From Paenibacillus glacialis (GTDB taxonomy: Bacteria; Bacillota; Bacilli; Paenibacillales; Paenibacillaceae), in the NCBI RefSeq assembly GCF_001637205.1, contig NZ_LVJH01000024.1, positions 1 through 64,000 on the forward strand: DNA of 64,000 bases. The letters run 5' to 3'. A program made the translations under genes and the position numbers. Below are positions 8,769 through 17,729 of this stretch, piece after piece (position 1 is the stretch's first letter; each line of letters begins with the position of its first letter). The notes under the pieces were generated by a model. The model ran no database searches. It was not told the origin of the DNA and saw nothing but the letters and a program-made list of their open reading frames with translations.

Positions 8769-8829
8769 GCATACGCCGCCCCAATAGGGAGGGCGAGAAG
8801 GAGAATTCCGCAACTCTAAAACGACATAG

Positions 8830-9219
8830 CCCGACGAACACTGGTAAAGGGACTTAGAAGAATTTTTATTTTGCTCCGCAACAATCTGAACATATGTAGC
8901 GATGTTTATTGTGTAAGGAGGAATCTGGTGACGACCAATTGACATAAACAGGTAAGGTGACGTTTCAGGCTAGCAGCCTTGCCCTCTAATATAGTCCGAA
9001 ATTCGTTAAAAAAATTTCGGTTGGAGGCTAAGCATGAAAGGGGTCACTGTATCTATTGACCGTATTGTCATTGACTTTACAGACGTATACTGGGGCTTCT
9101 TCAATGAGTTCCATAAACGAATCTGTCACTTCTACTGAGTCAGGATGACGGTGGGGGAAAGAGGATTTCAATACCGTATCAAAATCAAAGATAATCCGCT
9201 TCCGAAATTATACAACTAA
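8830..9219 (+). pseudogene. Remnant of a replication-type mobile element (small genes plus Rep N-terminus)
   Basis: Three decayed pieces lie in order. The first is a degraded copy of a 39-codon gene (compare 12853-12972). The second is a degraded copy of the next short gene, with a GTG start and internal stops. The third is a frame starting ATG 9034 behind TTGGAGG, with VSIDRIVIDFTDVYWGFF and then HKRICHFY, broken by TGA 9136-9138. It resumes in the same frame to QYRIKIKDNPLPKLYN and stops at 9217. The SIDRIVIDFTDV pattern resembles the N-terminus of rolling-circle-type replication initiators. Bases 8948-9008 match 12780-12839 in inverted orientation. Confidence 0.5.
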
Positions 9220-9271
9220 GTTAACCCATTTATGTTACCAGCTAAGGACATAGCTTTAAGAATATTTCCTT

Positions 9272-9685
9272 CTACTTCCTAGGAGAAATTAGACCAAGAA
9301 AGGCTGTAAATGATTTGCATACAAAATCTAATGTTTCACTTTGCCATTCTTCAAGTGATTTTTCTTCCAATTCCTCTTCTGTTATTTCACCTTCTCGATA
9401 ATCAAATAAAAATTTATCACCAGCTCCATTAATAGCAAAGGGGAATATATTTTCCGGTAAACGCCTCACTTAGAGTGTCATGTGCCAGTTCAATTGGAGA
9501 AATAACTTCTCCAATTGAACTTCTTTTTCTATTAATGATAATAGTTGTATAGACCATGTTAATTTTCCCGGTTCCTCTATAATACCCGTAATTGCTTCGC
9601 CACTTAGATCTATTATATAAGGTACTGAGCCATCATGATTTAGCACAATATTCACGTATTCTTTCGGAAATCGTATATAATCTAC
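9272..9685 (-). pseudogene. SUKH-like immunity protein, 5' truncated and frameshifted
   Basis: Reading leftward, the frame begins without a start as DYIRFPKEYVNIVLNHDGS and continues through IDLSGEAITGIIEEPGK to a stop after LNWHMTL. The expected continuation, LPENIFPFAINGAGDKFLFD then EEWQSETLDFVCKSF, is in the neighbouring frame and ends at 9272. This is the SMI1/KNR4 (SUKH) pattern. Flanking repeat B abuts the broken 5' end, so recombination at the repeat probably removed the front of the gene together with its toxin. Confidence 0.7.
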
Positions 9686-9925
9686 AGTTGCGAATAAATT
9701 TGAAAAAACCGCAAGAAAACGAAGATAACAAAAAACAGGTCAATCATGGTGGTATCTGACCATAATCGACTTGTTCTATGTAACGCTTTAGCGTTAATTG
9801 GTTATACTATTCAAGTATTACTGTACGTACAAGAAAATTGACTAAATCTTTATACGGGTATTACATGAGTTATATGTGTTATTGGTTTAATGATGAGTTC
9901 ATTCGGCACTGGGTAGCCCCGTTAA
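9685..9925 (-). repeat. Cassette-flanking repeat, copy B
   Basis: It is the inverted-orientation copy of the unit at 8530. It runs from TACAGTTGCG near 9685, through the hairpin AACAGGTCAATCATGGT / CCATAATCGACTTGTT, to GGCACTGGGTAGCCCC near 9925. It directly follows the stop of the SitI3-like immunity gene at 9942. Confidence 0.8.
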
Positions 9926-9941
9926 AGTCGGATGAAATACC

Positions 9942-10415
9942 CTATTTTTTCAATTTTTCTTCGATATAAGAATGATCAAGTAAACTAAGTAGACTTGGGG
10001 TTAAGTACTTTATCTGGTATTGATCCAAATCACTATTGACAATTAACTGGCCATTCTCTTTTCTAAGTAGCTGATCTGAACCATTTTCTAAAAGCAACAG
10101 ATTCCCACCACATTGTTTTATAAACTTCCCCATAACTTTAAACAAAGATTCTAGTCCTTGATAAAAGGTGTTACCAAATAACTGACCCCTAATGCAAATA
10201 TTAACATCTAAGTCATAATGGTTTCTAACAAAATTTATGTCAGAAATATCCTCAAGTTCAAGAGCCAATGAAAAGTATTCAGTTCCGATAACTATTTCTT
10301 CTTCATCATTGTGAATCGATACCTTTTCGTTCAAAATGTTGATTATTATTTTTTCAATAACTTCTGCCAATGATTTGCAACTCAAATTAGATTCTAAAAA
10401 CAATTCAAAATCCAT
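9942..10415 (-). CDS. Probable immunity protein 1 (SitI3-like)
   Basis: A 157-residue soluble acidic protein, six bases downstream of the toxin-1 stop. It contains VMGKFIKQCGGNLLLLENGS followed by LLRKENGQLIVNSD. The immunity protein of toxin 2 has an equivalent block (NTNVLLLLNDVEILYRENGD), and the paired toxin tips are also related. I therefore place both in one SitI3-like immunity family. The gene is intact although its toxin gene is frameshifted. The start ATG is preceded by GGGGGATAGATATGC, a good ribosome binding site. Confidence 0.65.
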   Translation of the reverse strand: MDFELFLESNLSCKSLAEVIEKIIINILNEKVSIHNDEEEIVIGTEYFSLALELEDISDINFVRNHYDLDVNICIRGQLFGNTFYQGLESLFKVMGKFIKQCGGNLLLLENGSDQLLRKENGQLIVNSDLDQYQIKYLTPSLLSLLDHSYIEEKLKK

Positions 10416-10421
10416 GCATAT

Positions 10422-12856
10422 CTATCCCCCAAATATCCGTGTGATTTTACCATCAACCACAATTAACAATTCTTGTAATTTCTTTAAATCTCCGTTTGGA
10501 TTAGCTTTCCTTAGAACCCCTTCAGTGATCTCAGTTATTTTTTCTGAAGTGAAACCATCTAAATTAAGTACAATTCTCTCTGCCTGTGATTTTGTCTTTG
10601 TTCTAATATTTCTTAAAATATTGTCCACATTTGTATCTATTGTAGGTGCGTAACAGTCAAATACTTCATCTTCAATTAGAAAATCTGGATTTGATGTGTC
10701 CTTTATACCACGTCCATTTCCACCATTTACTTCATCTAACATTTCAATGTCATATCCCTGATCTGCAAAGATATCTGCTGTTTCATTCTCTTTCTTAACA
10801 CCATATGAATCACCTTTAGTGTAATTCCCTTTTGGTTTAGCTCCACTATTACCCGTCCCCTTAGAACTCTTACCCGTATACTCTCCTGATTCTAACGCAT
10901 CTATTTGCTTTTGTCTCTCCGGCGAAATATGTGCACTTGAACCTTTAGACGTATGAGGTTTGGGACCCTGATTATGAAAACTCCAATGTCCGCCAGCGGT
11001 TGCAGGGATGGGGGACCCTTTAGTTACACGAATATTCATCTTTTTAGCTACACTTTGTAAGAAACTCTCCAAGGATTCGAGATTGGTCGGGAGACGGATG
11101 GCATTGGTTTTGAATTTTCCATCCCCAGCCTTGGCTAGAGCGGAGTCCGCTTTTGCTGTTTCCCCCAATAATCCAGGGGAACCGCTTTTCCCCGCATTTT
11201 GTTCCTCCACATCTTTGTGTCCTTTAGACAGAGAAGCTTCTTTTTTACTAAGCTTTCCTAAATCTTTAGCGAGCTTGGCGGTTCCCTTGACGACCGTAAT
11301 TACATCTACTCCACGTTCAATGGCTTTTATGCTGTCATATCCCGCATCATAACTTTCTTGCTTCGTATCTGTCAGTGGATTAGGAATGAAGTTGTCCCAC
11401 TTTTTGACGAAAGGATCTGTTATGCCATCCCATGCTTTTTTTCCATCATTCAGGAGCTCTTGTCCCGACTTTTGAAAGGTCACGGTATCCCATGCATATC
11501 CTCCGGCCTGCTTCACGCCCTCCAAAGTCTCGTTTCGTTCCAGAAAACCTTTGCCGGTGACGTTACCAGGCATGATCATAGGCGTGGTGACCATGACCCC
11601 GAAGTCTGCTACATCGACAACAAAGTCCCACATACCTTTGACAAAATCAACAGATGCGTCCCATTCTCCCTTCAGCGTTTCACCTACATTATTGAGAGCG
11701 ATACCTCCCATAACCTTTTTTATTCCCTGTTCAGCGACTTGCTTCTCAAAATCGGATAAAAGGGGTTCGGGATAGTATTGATGGAGCGAAGCTTTAAGTT
11801 GTATTTCAGAGCTAAGGCTGTTGACTTCCTGATCCAGATCCAGCGTATCGGTTGTTGTATTGAGGTGCAAACCGTCAGTTGCCTGAAGCAGGATACTTCC
11901 GGCAGAGAGACTAAGGCTGCCTGTGGCTTGAGTTGGGTACTGTTCAGACTTACGCCGTGATGGGTGTTCATGGAGATATATAATGACCCTTCCTTAGCGC
12001 TCATCGACAGTTCGGAGGTCCCCAATGAAATCTCTTTTCCCTGCGGATTTGCAAAGGATTTGACTCCGGGATCGGCTGTTTTACGTTGGTGACGCTCTGC
12101 AGGTGATTCGATCACAACACCTTGAGTTGCATGAGATGAAGAGACCGCAGCGCCAGATGGTTTTGTGCGCACAGATTGTACGACCATAGCATCATCTTCG
12201 TCTGCACTTGGGAAATACAGCTTGACCTGAGCGCCTTTTTCTGGCATCAGATACCAGACCTGATTACCTTCGGCTGAATAGGGGAACCACTGGGCATCCT
12301 TGGGTTTCTGCTGATCATCCATGTCCAAATGTAATCGAACCTGATTGCGACTAACCTCCAGTATTCTCCCTTCAATCGCGGCACCGATGATGGTTTGATT
12401 ATATATCTTAGGGACCTTCAACCCCGCCGATAAGGCGCATTCATATGACCAGGTCATCAAGCCACGAATCATCTGACCTTCACGCTTGGTGATGATATAG
12501 GTTTCATGATTGCGCTTGACCTCATCCCCCAGTTGTAGCATATAATCCCATTCAAAGGTATATCGAGTATAATCTTCAATGTTGGCGGATTTCCAACCAT
12601 TTGCCTCCTGATCCAAATAGGGGGCGATCGTGCGCCGCAATGTAAATGGAACATCTTTTAATTGAATGTGCTGCCGTGCCTGTGGAATACCAATCCAAAT
12701 TTGTACACGGTGTGCCATCACATTAGGGACGAGCAGGGTATCGGACAAATAAGAATTGATTTCTCCGGCATAGTTTTTTAACGAATTTCGGACTATATTA
12801 GAGGGCAAGGTGGCTAGCCTAAAACGTATCCTTACCTGTATATGTTGACTGGTCAT
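10422..12856 (-). pseudogene. Spike-toxin copy 1: VgrG-like core with CdiA-CT-like nuclease tip, 5' replaced and frameshifted
   Basis: From about 12740 leftward it is nearly identical to the full-length spike-toxin at 17730-20561, from residue 177 on. The first 176 residues are gone. In their place is a foreign start, MTSQHIQVRIRFRLATLPS, that belongs to the mobile-element gene also seen at 8948-9008. A 10-bp deletion near 11929, inside the Gln-His-Ile-Gln stalk repeat, shifts the frame. The downstream part can only be read from an internal ATG at 11870. The tip after KGTG carries KKENETADIFADQGYDIE and NPDFLIEDEVFDCYAP, the conserved E...PDF...FDCY pattern of CdiA-CT-type nucleases. It probably serves as a silent tip reservoir. 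Confidence 0.8.
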
Positions 12857-12972
12857 TCTCTCACAAAATAATATCTGCTACTACGGTTAGTTAAGTTGCG
12901 AACAAGTAAACGTCTTTGTCTACCGTTTTTACTATAGTAGTCGTCCCATCCTAATCGTTTGTTACGATTCAT
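12853..12972 (-). CDS. 39-residue basic protein from a replication-type mobile element
   Basis: ATG 12972 follows a GAAGGTGGG ribosome binding site. The product is very basic, with WDDYYSKNGRQRRLLVRNLT and ending SSRYYFVRE. Its TGA overlaps the ATG of the next frame (MTSQHIQVR...), a typical operon junction. A degraded copy of both genes lies inverted at 8830-9010, upstream of a Rep-like fragment. This suggests that they belong to a plasmid or integrative element. The family is not recognised; the operon structure and duplication support real coding. Confidence 0.45.
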   Translation of the reverse strand: MNRNKRLGWDDYYSKNGRQRRLLVRNLTNRSSRYYFVRE

Positions 12973-13008
12973 GTCTTTCCCACCTTCAATATCGTTTCAA
13001 AGTATTCT

Positions 13009-13256
13009 GCAGTTGCGATTATATTTTGAAAAAATCGGGAGAAAACGAACATAACAAAAAACAGGTCAATCATGGTGGTATCTGACCATAATCGACCTGT
13101 TTTATGTAACTCTTTAGCGTTAATTAGGTTATACTTTTCAAGCATTTTGTGTACGTACATGTAAATAATGAAATGTTTGTATCGGTATTACATGGGCTAA
13201 GTGTGTTATTTATTAAATGAATGAAGGGTTTATTCGGCACTGGGTGAGGTCTATTC
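13009..13256 (-). repeat. Cassette-flanking repeat, copy C
   Basis: Inverted-orientation copy running from GCAGTTGCGATTA, through the hairpin AACAGGTCAATCATGGT / ACCATAATCGACCTGTT, to GGCACTGGGTGAGGTC. It closely resembles copy A, including the ATTATTTACATGTACGTACA block. It lies about 120 bp downstream of immunity gene 2. Confidence 0.85.
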
Positions 13257-13376
13257 ATTAGCTTCCTACAACGCTGAAGTAAAAAAGACCACAATACGGG
13301 TGAATAACTCGCATAGTGGCGTTCTACATTGGTTACATCTGTTATTAGTTAAATTGACGATTTAATATGTGAAATT

Positions 13377-13856
13377 TCACTCGACTGGTTTTAGGGTTTT
13401 ATAATTTAGTTTCTCAATGAATCGATGATAGCTCTCATTATCCCAGTAACCAAATTTATTATTAATGTAAAAATCACCATTCTCTCTATATAGAATCTCT
13501 ACATCATTTAACAAAAGCAGCACATTTGTGTTAGTACGATTCAATAAATTAAAAATTATTGCAAACATATTCACAACAGCTTTTTCCGTATCATAATCGT
13601 TATTTAACCTGAAAACTAATCCTTGTTTATTTTTAAAATCATTTTCTAAAAACTCTGATTCCCACCCAAATAATGAATCAGATGTATCCATCAAAAATAT
13701 ATAAAAACCTATTTCATTGAAAAGATCAGCGATTTGAATACCTTTTTGTAAGGTAATTATCTCTTTACAATTATACCCTAATATTTCCATTTCATTAATA
13801 AGAATTTCTTTTGTCAGAGTTTCATCTTCCATTTTGAGAGAATATTCTGTAGCCAT
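13377..13856 (-). CDS. Probable immunity protein 2 (SitI3-like)
   Basis: The ATG at 13856 is preceded by an ideal AAGGAGGAACT and opens MATEYSLKMEDETLTKE, a start typical of SitI3-type immunity proteins. The frame extends further upstream, but that part overlaps the toxin-2 coding region and lacks a binding site. The 159-residue product is soluble with aromatic-rich central strands (ADLFNEIGFYIFLMD, LLLLNDVEILYRENGDFYI). It sits 42 bases after the toxin-2 stop and probably neutralises that tip. Related to immunity protein 1 in layout, not in close sequence. Confidence 0.7.
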   Translation of the reverse strand: MATEYSLKMEDETLTKEILINEMEILGYNCKEIITLQKGIQIADLFNEIGFYIFLMDTSDSLFGWESEFLENDFKNKQGLVFRLNNDYDTEKAVVNMFAIIFNLLNRTNTNVLLLLNDVEILYRENGDFYINNKFGYWDNESYHRFIEKLNYKTLKPVE

Positions 13857-13897
13857 AGTTCCTCCTTGGTCTAATAAAATACACTTTACACTTTTCA

Positions 13898-16441
13898 TTA
13901 TGGATAGAAATTTATTGCTTTCCCCTCTTTGGAAATTACAATTATTTCTTCTAATCCTTTTACAGGGTAATCTACAAATTGCTTTTTTAAAGCATTTATA
14001 TAGCCTTCCCAATCAGCAAGATTCAAAACAATCCTACTGGCTTGGTTAGAATCTACTTTTTCTTGCACTTTTGATCCTATGTTTCGTGGAGATTTGCCTT
14101 TATCGGGTGAAAAACAATCAAAAACTTTATTTTCGATAAGAAAATCCGGATTTTTACCCGTATTAGGTATATTAGGACTTTGTTCAATATCATAGCCATG
14201 TTTCGCTAGTATTTTTGCGGCTTCATTCTCTCTAGTTCGTCCACGTTTAGTTGCTAGATCATCTTGAGGTCTTATTTTTGCCGGATTTCCCCTTGGAATA
14301 GCGTTTGGATCAGGCACTCTACTTGGCAAAGTTGTGCTTAACATAGGAACATCACCCGTCCCCTTAGAACTCTTACCCGTATACTCTCCTGATTCTAACG
14401 CATCTATTTGCTTTTGTCTCTCCGGCGAAATATGTCCACTTGAACCTTTAGACGTATGAGGTTTGGGACCCTGATCATGGAAACTCCAATGTCCGCCAGC
14501 GGTTGCAGGGATGGGGGGCCTTTTAGTTACACGAATATTCATCTTTTTAGCTATACTTTGTAAGAAACTCTCCAAGGATTCGAGATTGGTCGGGAGACGG
14601 ATGGCATTAGTTTTGAATTTCCCGTCCCCAGCCTTGGCTAGAGCGGAGTCCGCTTTCGCTGTGTCCCCCAATAATCCAGGGGAACCATTTTTCCCCGCGT
14701 TTTGTTCCTCTACATCTTTGTGTCCTTTAGACAGAGAGGCTTCTTTTTTACTAAGCTTTCCTAAATCTTTAGCGAGCTTGGCGGATCCCTTGACGACCGT
14801 AATTACATCTACTCCACGTTCAATGGCTTTTATGCTGTCATATCCCGCATCATAACTTTCTTGCTTCGTATCCGTCAGTGGATTAGGAATGAAGTTGTCC
14901 CACTTTTTGACGAAAGGATCTGTTATGCCATCCCATGCTTTTTTTCCATCATTCATGAGCTCTTGTCCTGACTTTTGGAAAGTCACGGTATCCCATGCAT
15001 ATCCTCCGGCCTGCTTCACGCCCTCCAAAGTCTCGTTCCGTTCCAGAAAACCTTTGCCGGTGACGTTACCAGGCATGATCATAGGCGTGGTGACCATGAC
15101 CCCGAAGTCTGCTACATCGACAACAAAGTCCCACATACCTTTGACAAAATCAACAGATGCGTCCCATTCTCCCTTCAGCGTTTCACCTACATTATTGAGA
15201 GCGATACTTCCCATAACCTTTTTTATTCCCTGTTCAGCGACTTGCTTCTCAAAATCGGATAAAAGGGGTTCGGGATAGTATTGATGGAGCGAAGCTTTAA
15301 GTTGTATTTCAGAGCTAAGGCTGTTGACTTCCTGATCCAGATCCAGCGTATCGGTTGTTGTATTGAGGTGCAAACCGTCAGTTGCCTGAAGCAGGATAGA
15401 GACTAAGGTACCCGTGGCTTGAATCTGTATATGTTGGGTACTGTTCAGACTTACGCCGTGATGGGTGTTCATGGAGATATATAATGACCCTTCCTTAGCG
15501 CTCATCGACAGTTCGGAGGTCCCCAATGAAATCTCTTTTCCCTGCGGATTTGCAAAGGATTTGACTCCGGGATCGGCTGTTTTACGTTGGTGACGCTCTG
15601 CAGGTGATTCGATCACAACACCTTGAGTTGCATGAGATGAAGAGACCGCAGCGCCAGATGGTTTTGTGCGCACAGATTGTACGACCATAGCATCATCTTC
15701 GTCTGCACTTGGGAAGTACAGCTTGACCTGAGCGCCTTTTTCTGGCATCAGATACCAGACCTGATTACCTTCGGCTGAATAGGGGAACCACTGGGCATCC
15801 TTGGGTTTCTGCTGATCATCCATATCCAAATGTAATCGAACCTGATTGCGACTAACCTCCAGTATTCTCCCTTCAATCGCGGCACCGATGATGGTTTGAT
15901 TATATATCTTAGGGACCTTCAACCCCGCCGACAATGCGCATTCATACGACCAGGTCATCAAGCCACGAATCATCTGACCTTCACGCTTGGTGATGATATA
16001 GGTTTCATGATTGCGCTTGACCTCATCCCCCAGTTGTAGCATATGATCCCATTCAAAGGTATATCGAGTATAATCTTCAATGCTGGCGGATTTCCAACCA
16101 TTTGCCTCCTGATCCAAATAGGGGGCGATCGTGCGCCGCAATGTAAATGGAACATCTTTTAATTGAATGTGCTGCCGTGCCTGTGGAATACCAATCCAAA
16201 TTTGTACATGGTGTGCTATCACATTAGGGACGAGTAGGGCTCCCACATGGGAAGCCAAACGTTTTAAAAAGGTCCAATCGGTCTCTTGATACTGCATCAT
16301 GAATTGACCTGTCTCTTTTTTCTCAAAAGCTTCATCTGACTTATCTGATCCTTTATAATCGGCTAGTACCGCGTCCACAATCTCCACATATTTCTGGTTA
16401 ATGTGTTGAAAGGAACGGGTACGCATTGAATATTTATTCAC
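13898..16441 (-). CDS. Spike-toxin copy 2: 5'-truncated VgrG-like core with CdiA-CT-like nuclease tip
   Basis: Homology to the full-length spike-toxin starts abruptly at its residue 115 (RSFQHINQKYVEI), preceded by nine foreign codons (MNKYSMRT). The first beta-barrel part of the gp27-like domain is therefore missing, probably through the IS3 remnant just upstream. The rest of the core is almost identical, including the OB-fold (IIGAAIEGRILEVSRNQVRL), apart from a net 12-bp in-frame deletion in the stalk (GTLVSILLQ for GSLSLSAGSIMLQ). After KGTG the tip reads RENEAAKILAKHGYDIEQ and NPDFLIENKVFDCFSP, a CdiA-CT-type nuclease related to tip 1. Without its N-terminus it is unlikely to trimerise as a spike. 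It is more likely a donor cassette, kept with an intact immunity gene. Confidence 0.8.
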   Translation of the reverse strand: MNKYSMRTRSFQHINQKYVEIVDAVLADYKGSDKSDEAFEKKETGQFMMQYQETDWTFLKRLASHVGALLVPNVIAHHVQIWIGIPQARQHIQLKDVPFTLRRTIAPYLDQEANGWKSASIEDYTRYTFEWDHMLQLGDEVKRNHETYIITKREGQMIRGLMTWSYECALSAGLKVPKIYNQTIIGAAIEGRILEVSRNQVRLHLDMDDQQKPKDAQWFPYSAEGNQVWYLMPEKGAQVKLYFPSADEDDAMVVQSVRTKPSGAAVSSSHATQGVVIESPAERHQRKTADPGVKSFANPQGKEISLGTSELSMSAKEGSLYISMNTHHGVSLNSTQHIQIQATGTLVSILLQATDGLHLNTTTDTLDLDQEVNSLSSEIQLKASLHQYYPEPLLSDFEKQVAEQGIKKVMGSIALNNVGETLKGEWDASVDFVKGMWDFVVDVADFGVMVTTPMIMPGNVTGKGFLERNETLEGVKQAGGYAWDTVTFQKSGQELMNDGKKAWDGITDPFVKKWDNFIPNPLTDTKQESYDAGYDSIKAIERGVDVITVVKGSAKLAKDLGKLSKKEASLSKGHKDVEEQNAGKNGSPGLLGDTAKADSALAKAGDGKFKTNAIRLPTNLESLESFLQSIAKKMNIRVTKRPPIPATAGGHWSFHDQGPKPHTSKGSSGHISPERQKQIDALESGEYTGKSSKGTGDVPMLSTTLPSRVPDPNAIPRGNPAKIRPQDDLATKRGRTRENEAAKILAKHGYDIEQSPNIPNTGKNPDFLIENKVFDCFSPDKGKSPRNIGSKVQEKVDSNQASRIVLNLADWEGYINALKKQFVDYPVKGLEEIIVISKEGKAINFYP

Positions 16442-16495
16442 ACAAAAAACCGCATGTTATCATGTGGATAAGAGTGAACTTGGAGGGGATATTTT

Positions 16496-16982
16496 TTGGC
16501 TAAAAAAGGACAAATATTTCAAAAGTATACGGATGAATTAAAATTCAAATGGGGAGATTATTACGTATACACTAGGTGCTAGACCTACGTACTCACTAGT
16601 TTCAGAGATGTTAGAGAAAGCATTTGAACGATTAACAGACGAAGATAAACTTCTAATGCATTCAGATCGAGGTTGGCATTACCAGATGAAGCAGTATCGT
16701 CACACGCTAAATAAGTACGGAATTACGCAAAGCATGTCTCGTAAAGGCAATTGTTACGACAATGCAGTGATAGAAAAATTTTTAGGTATTATGAAATCAG
16801 AGTTCCTATATTTAAAGTCATTCGAGAGTGTAGAACACTTTAAACAAGAACTCGAAAAATATATTGACTACTACAATCACAAACGAATCAAGGCAAAATT
16901 AAAAGGAATGAGTCCGGTACAATACCGAACTCATTCCCAAATAGCTGCCTAACAAAATAACCTGTCTAACTTTATGGGGTCA
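16496..16982 (+). mobile_element. IS3-family (IS150-like) insertion sequence with a large internal deletion
   Basis: A TTG start behind GGAGGGG begins an OrfA-like sequence (MAKKGQIFQKYTDELK). After about 20 codons it is followed directly by the C-terminal half of the OrfB integrase: LLMHSDRGWHYQMKQYRH, NCYDNAVIEKFLGIMKSEF, ending PVQYRTHSQIAA at 16952. Most of OrfA and the first catalytic Asp region of OrfB are deleted. The right end TGTCTAACTTTATGGGGTCA (16962-16981) is a typical IS3-family terminal repeat and lies directly against flanking repeat D. I could not find the left end. The element is inactive and probably caused the 5' truncation of spike-toxin 2. Confidence 0.8.
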
Positions 16983-17170
16983 CTTCATCATGGTAGTATC
17001 TGACCATAATCGACCTGTTCAATGAAACGCAATAGCGTTATTTAGGTTATATAATTTGAGCATCTGATGTGCGTACAAACAAAATGACGAAATCTTTATA
17101 CGGGTATTACATTGGTTAAGTCTACTTGGACTCAACCGTCCGACTCATTCGGCACTGGCTGGGGTCTATT
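16983..17170 (-). repeat. Cassette-flanking repeat, copy D, cut by IS3
   Basis: It contains the right half of the hairpin (CATGGTAGTATCTGACCATA then GACCTGTT), the ACGGGTATTACAT block and the CGGCACTGGCTGGGGTCTA end. It is more diverged than the others and its hairpin-proximal end is interrupted by the IS3 terminal repeat. It follows the EndoU immunity gene. Confidence 0.75.
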
Positions 17171-17254
17171 CATCAACAACCGAGATAGAAACAAGGCGCA
17201 ATAACAGCGGCTTATTCATATTTTGGCTATAACTAAATTGTAAAATAGTCTACC

Positions 17255-17710
17255 TTACTGACTCTCAAATTCATACAGCTCAACACATTTTTTGTTTATC
17301 CAGTCTACTACTAATTCCGCTTCTTCTCTTAATATAACGCCCCGCTGGCTTTTATACTGAAAATTTTCTTTTGCCCAGACCAATATTATCTTTACATATT
17401 CTAACGTCTCAATTTTACATATACTATCTTCTTCGTCTTCTTCAGCAAAAATATCTTCAAGGGTTGTAAAATGCTTGTCAGATTTTATTAAGTTTACATT
17501 CCCCCCACCCTCATATAAAGTTACTTTCCCTTCTAATAGTGTAAGCAACCCCCTAATTTCTTCCTTGATAGTAGCGAAGTCTCCAAAAACATCCGAGCCC
17601 AAAGAATTACTGATCAGATAACCATTCTTCAATGATTGATCTATACCAAAATCCAAAATAACTTCATTAAAATCTTCTTTATATTCAGTTGTATACAAAT
17701 ATTTAATCAT
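17255..17710 (-). CDS. Probable immunity protein for the EndoU toxin
   Basis: I chose ATG 17710 (MIKYLYTTEYKED) because GGGAG lies nine bases upstream. A start five codons earlier would hide that site. The 151-residue acidic protein has a Glu/Asp-rich centre (IFAEEDEEDS) and closes with LVWAKENFQYKSQRG and VVDWINKKCVELYEF. I do not recognise a named family. Its position 20 bases after the EndoU spike-toxin, and before flanking repeat D, makes immunity its likely role. The acidity fits inhibition of a basic nuclease. Confidence 0.65.
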   Translation of the reverse strand: MIKYLYTTEYKEDFNEVILDFGIDQSLKNGYLISNSLGSDVFGDFATIKEEIRGLLTLLEGKVTLYEGGGNVNLIKSDKHFTTLEDIFAEEDEEDSICKIETLEYVKIILVWAKENFQYKSQRGVILREEAELVVDWINKKCVELYEFESQ

Positions 17711-17729
17711 GTTGTTAACTCCCATCTTC

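Noticed and set aside
11008..11352. Plus-strand 114-codon frame repeated in all three spike-toxin copies (also at 14511 and 18301)
   Set aside because: It is antisense to the conserved spike-toxin coding frame, and is kept only because the three copies are near-identical. It has no binding site and no family resemblance.
8530..17170. Interpretation of the repeats as MITEs with terminal inverted repeats
   Set aside because: The two ends show some inverted similarity (CAGTGCCGAATGAA against CAGTTGCGAATAAA), but similarity extends past that end in copies A, C and D. No target-site duplication is visible. A shared 3' flank of immunity genes explains it better.
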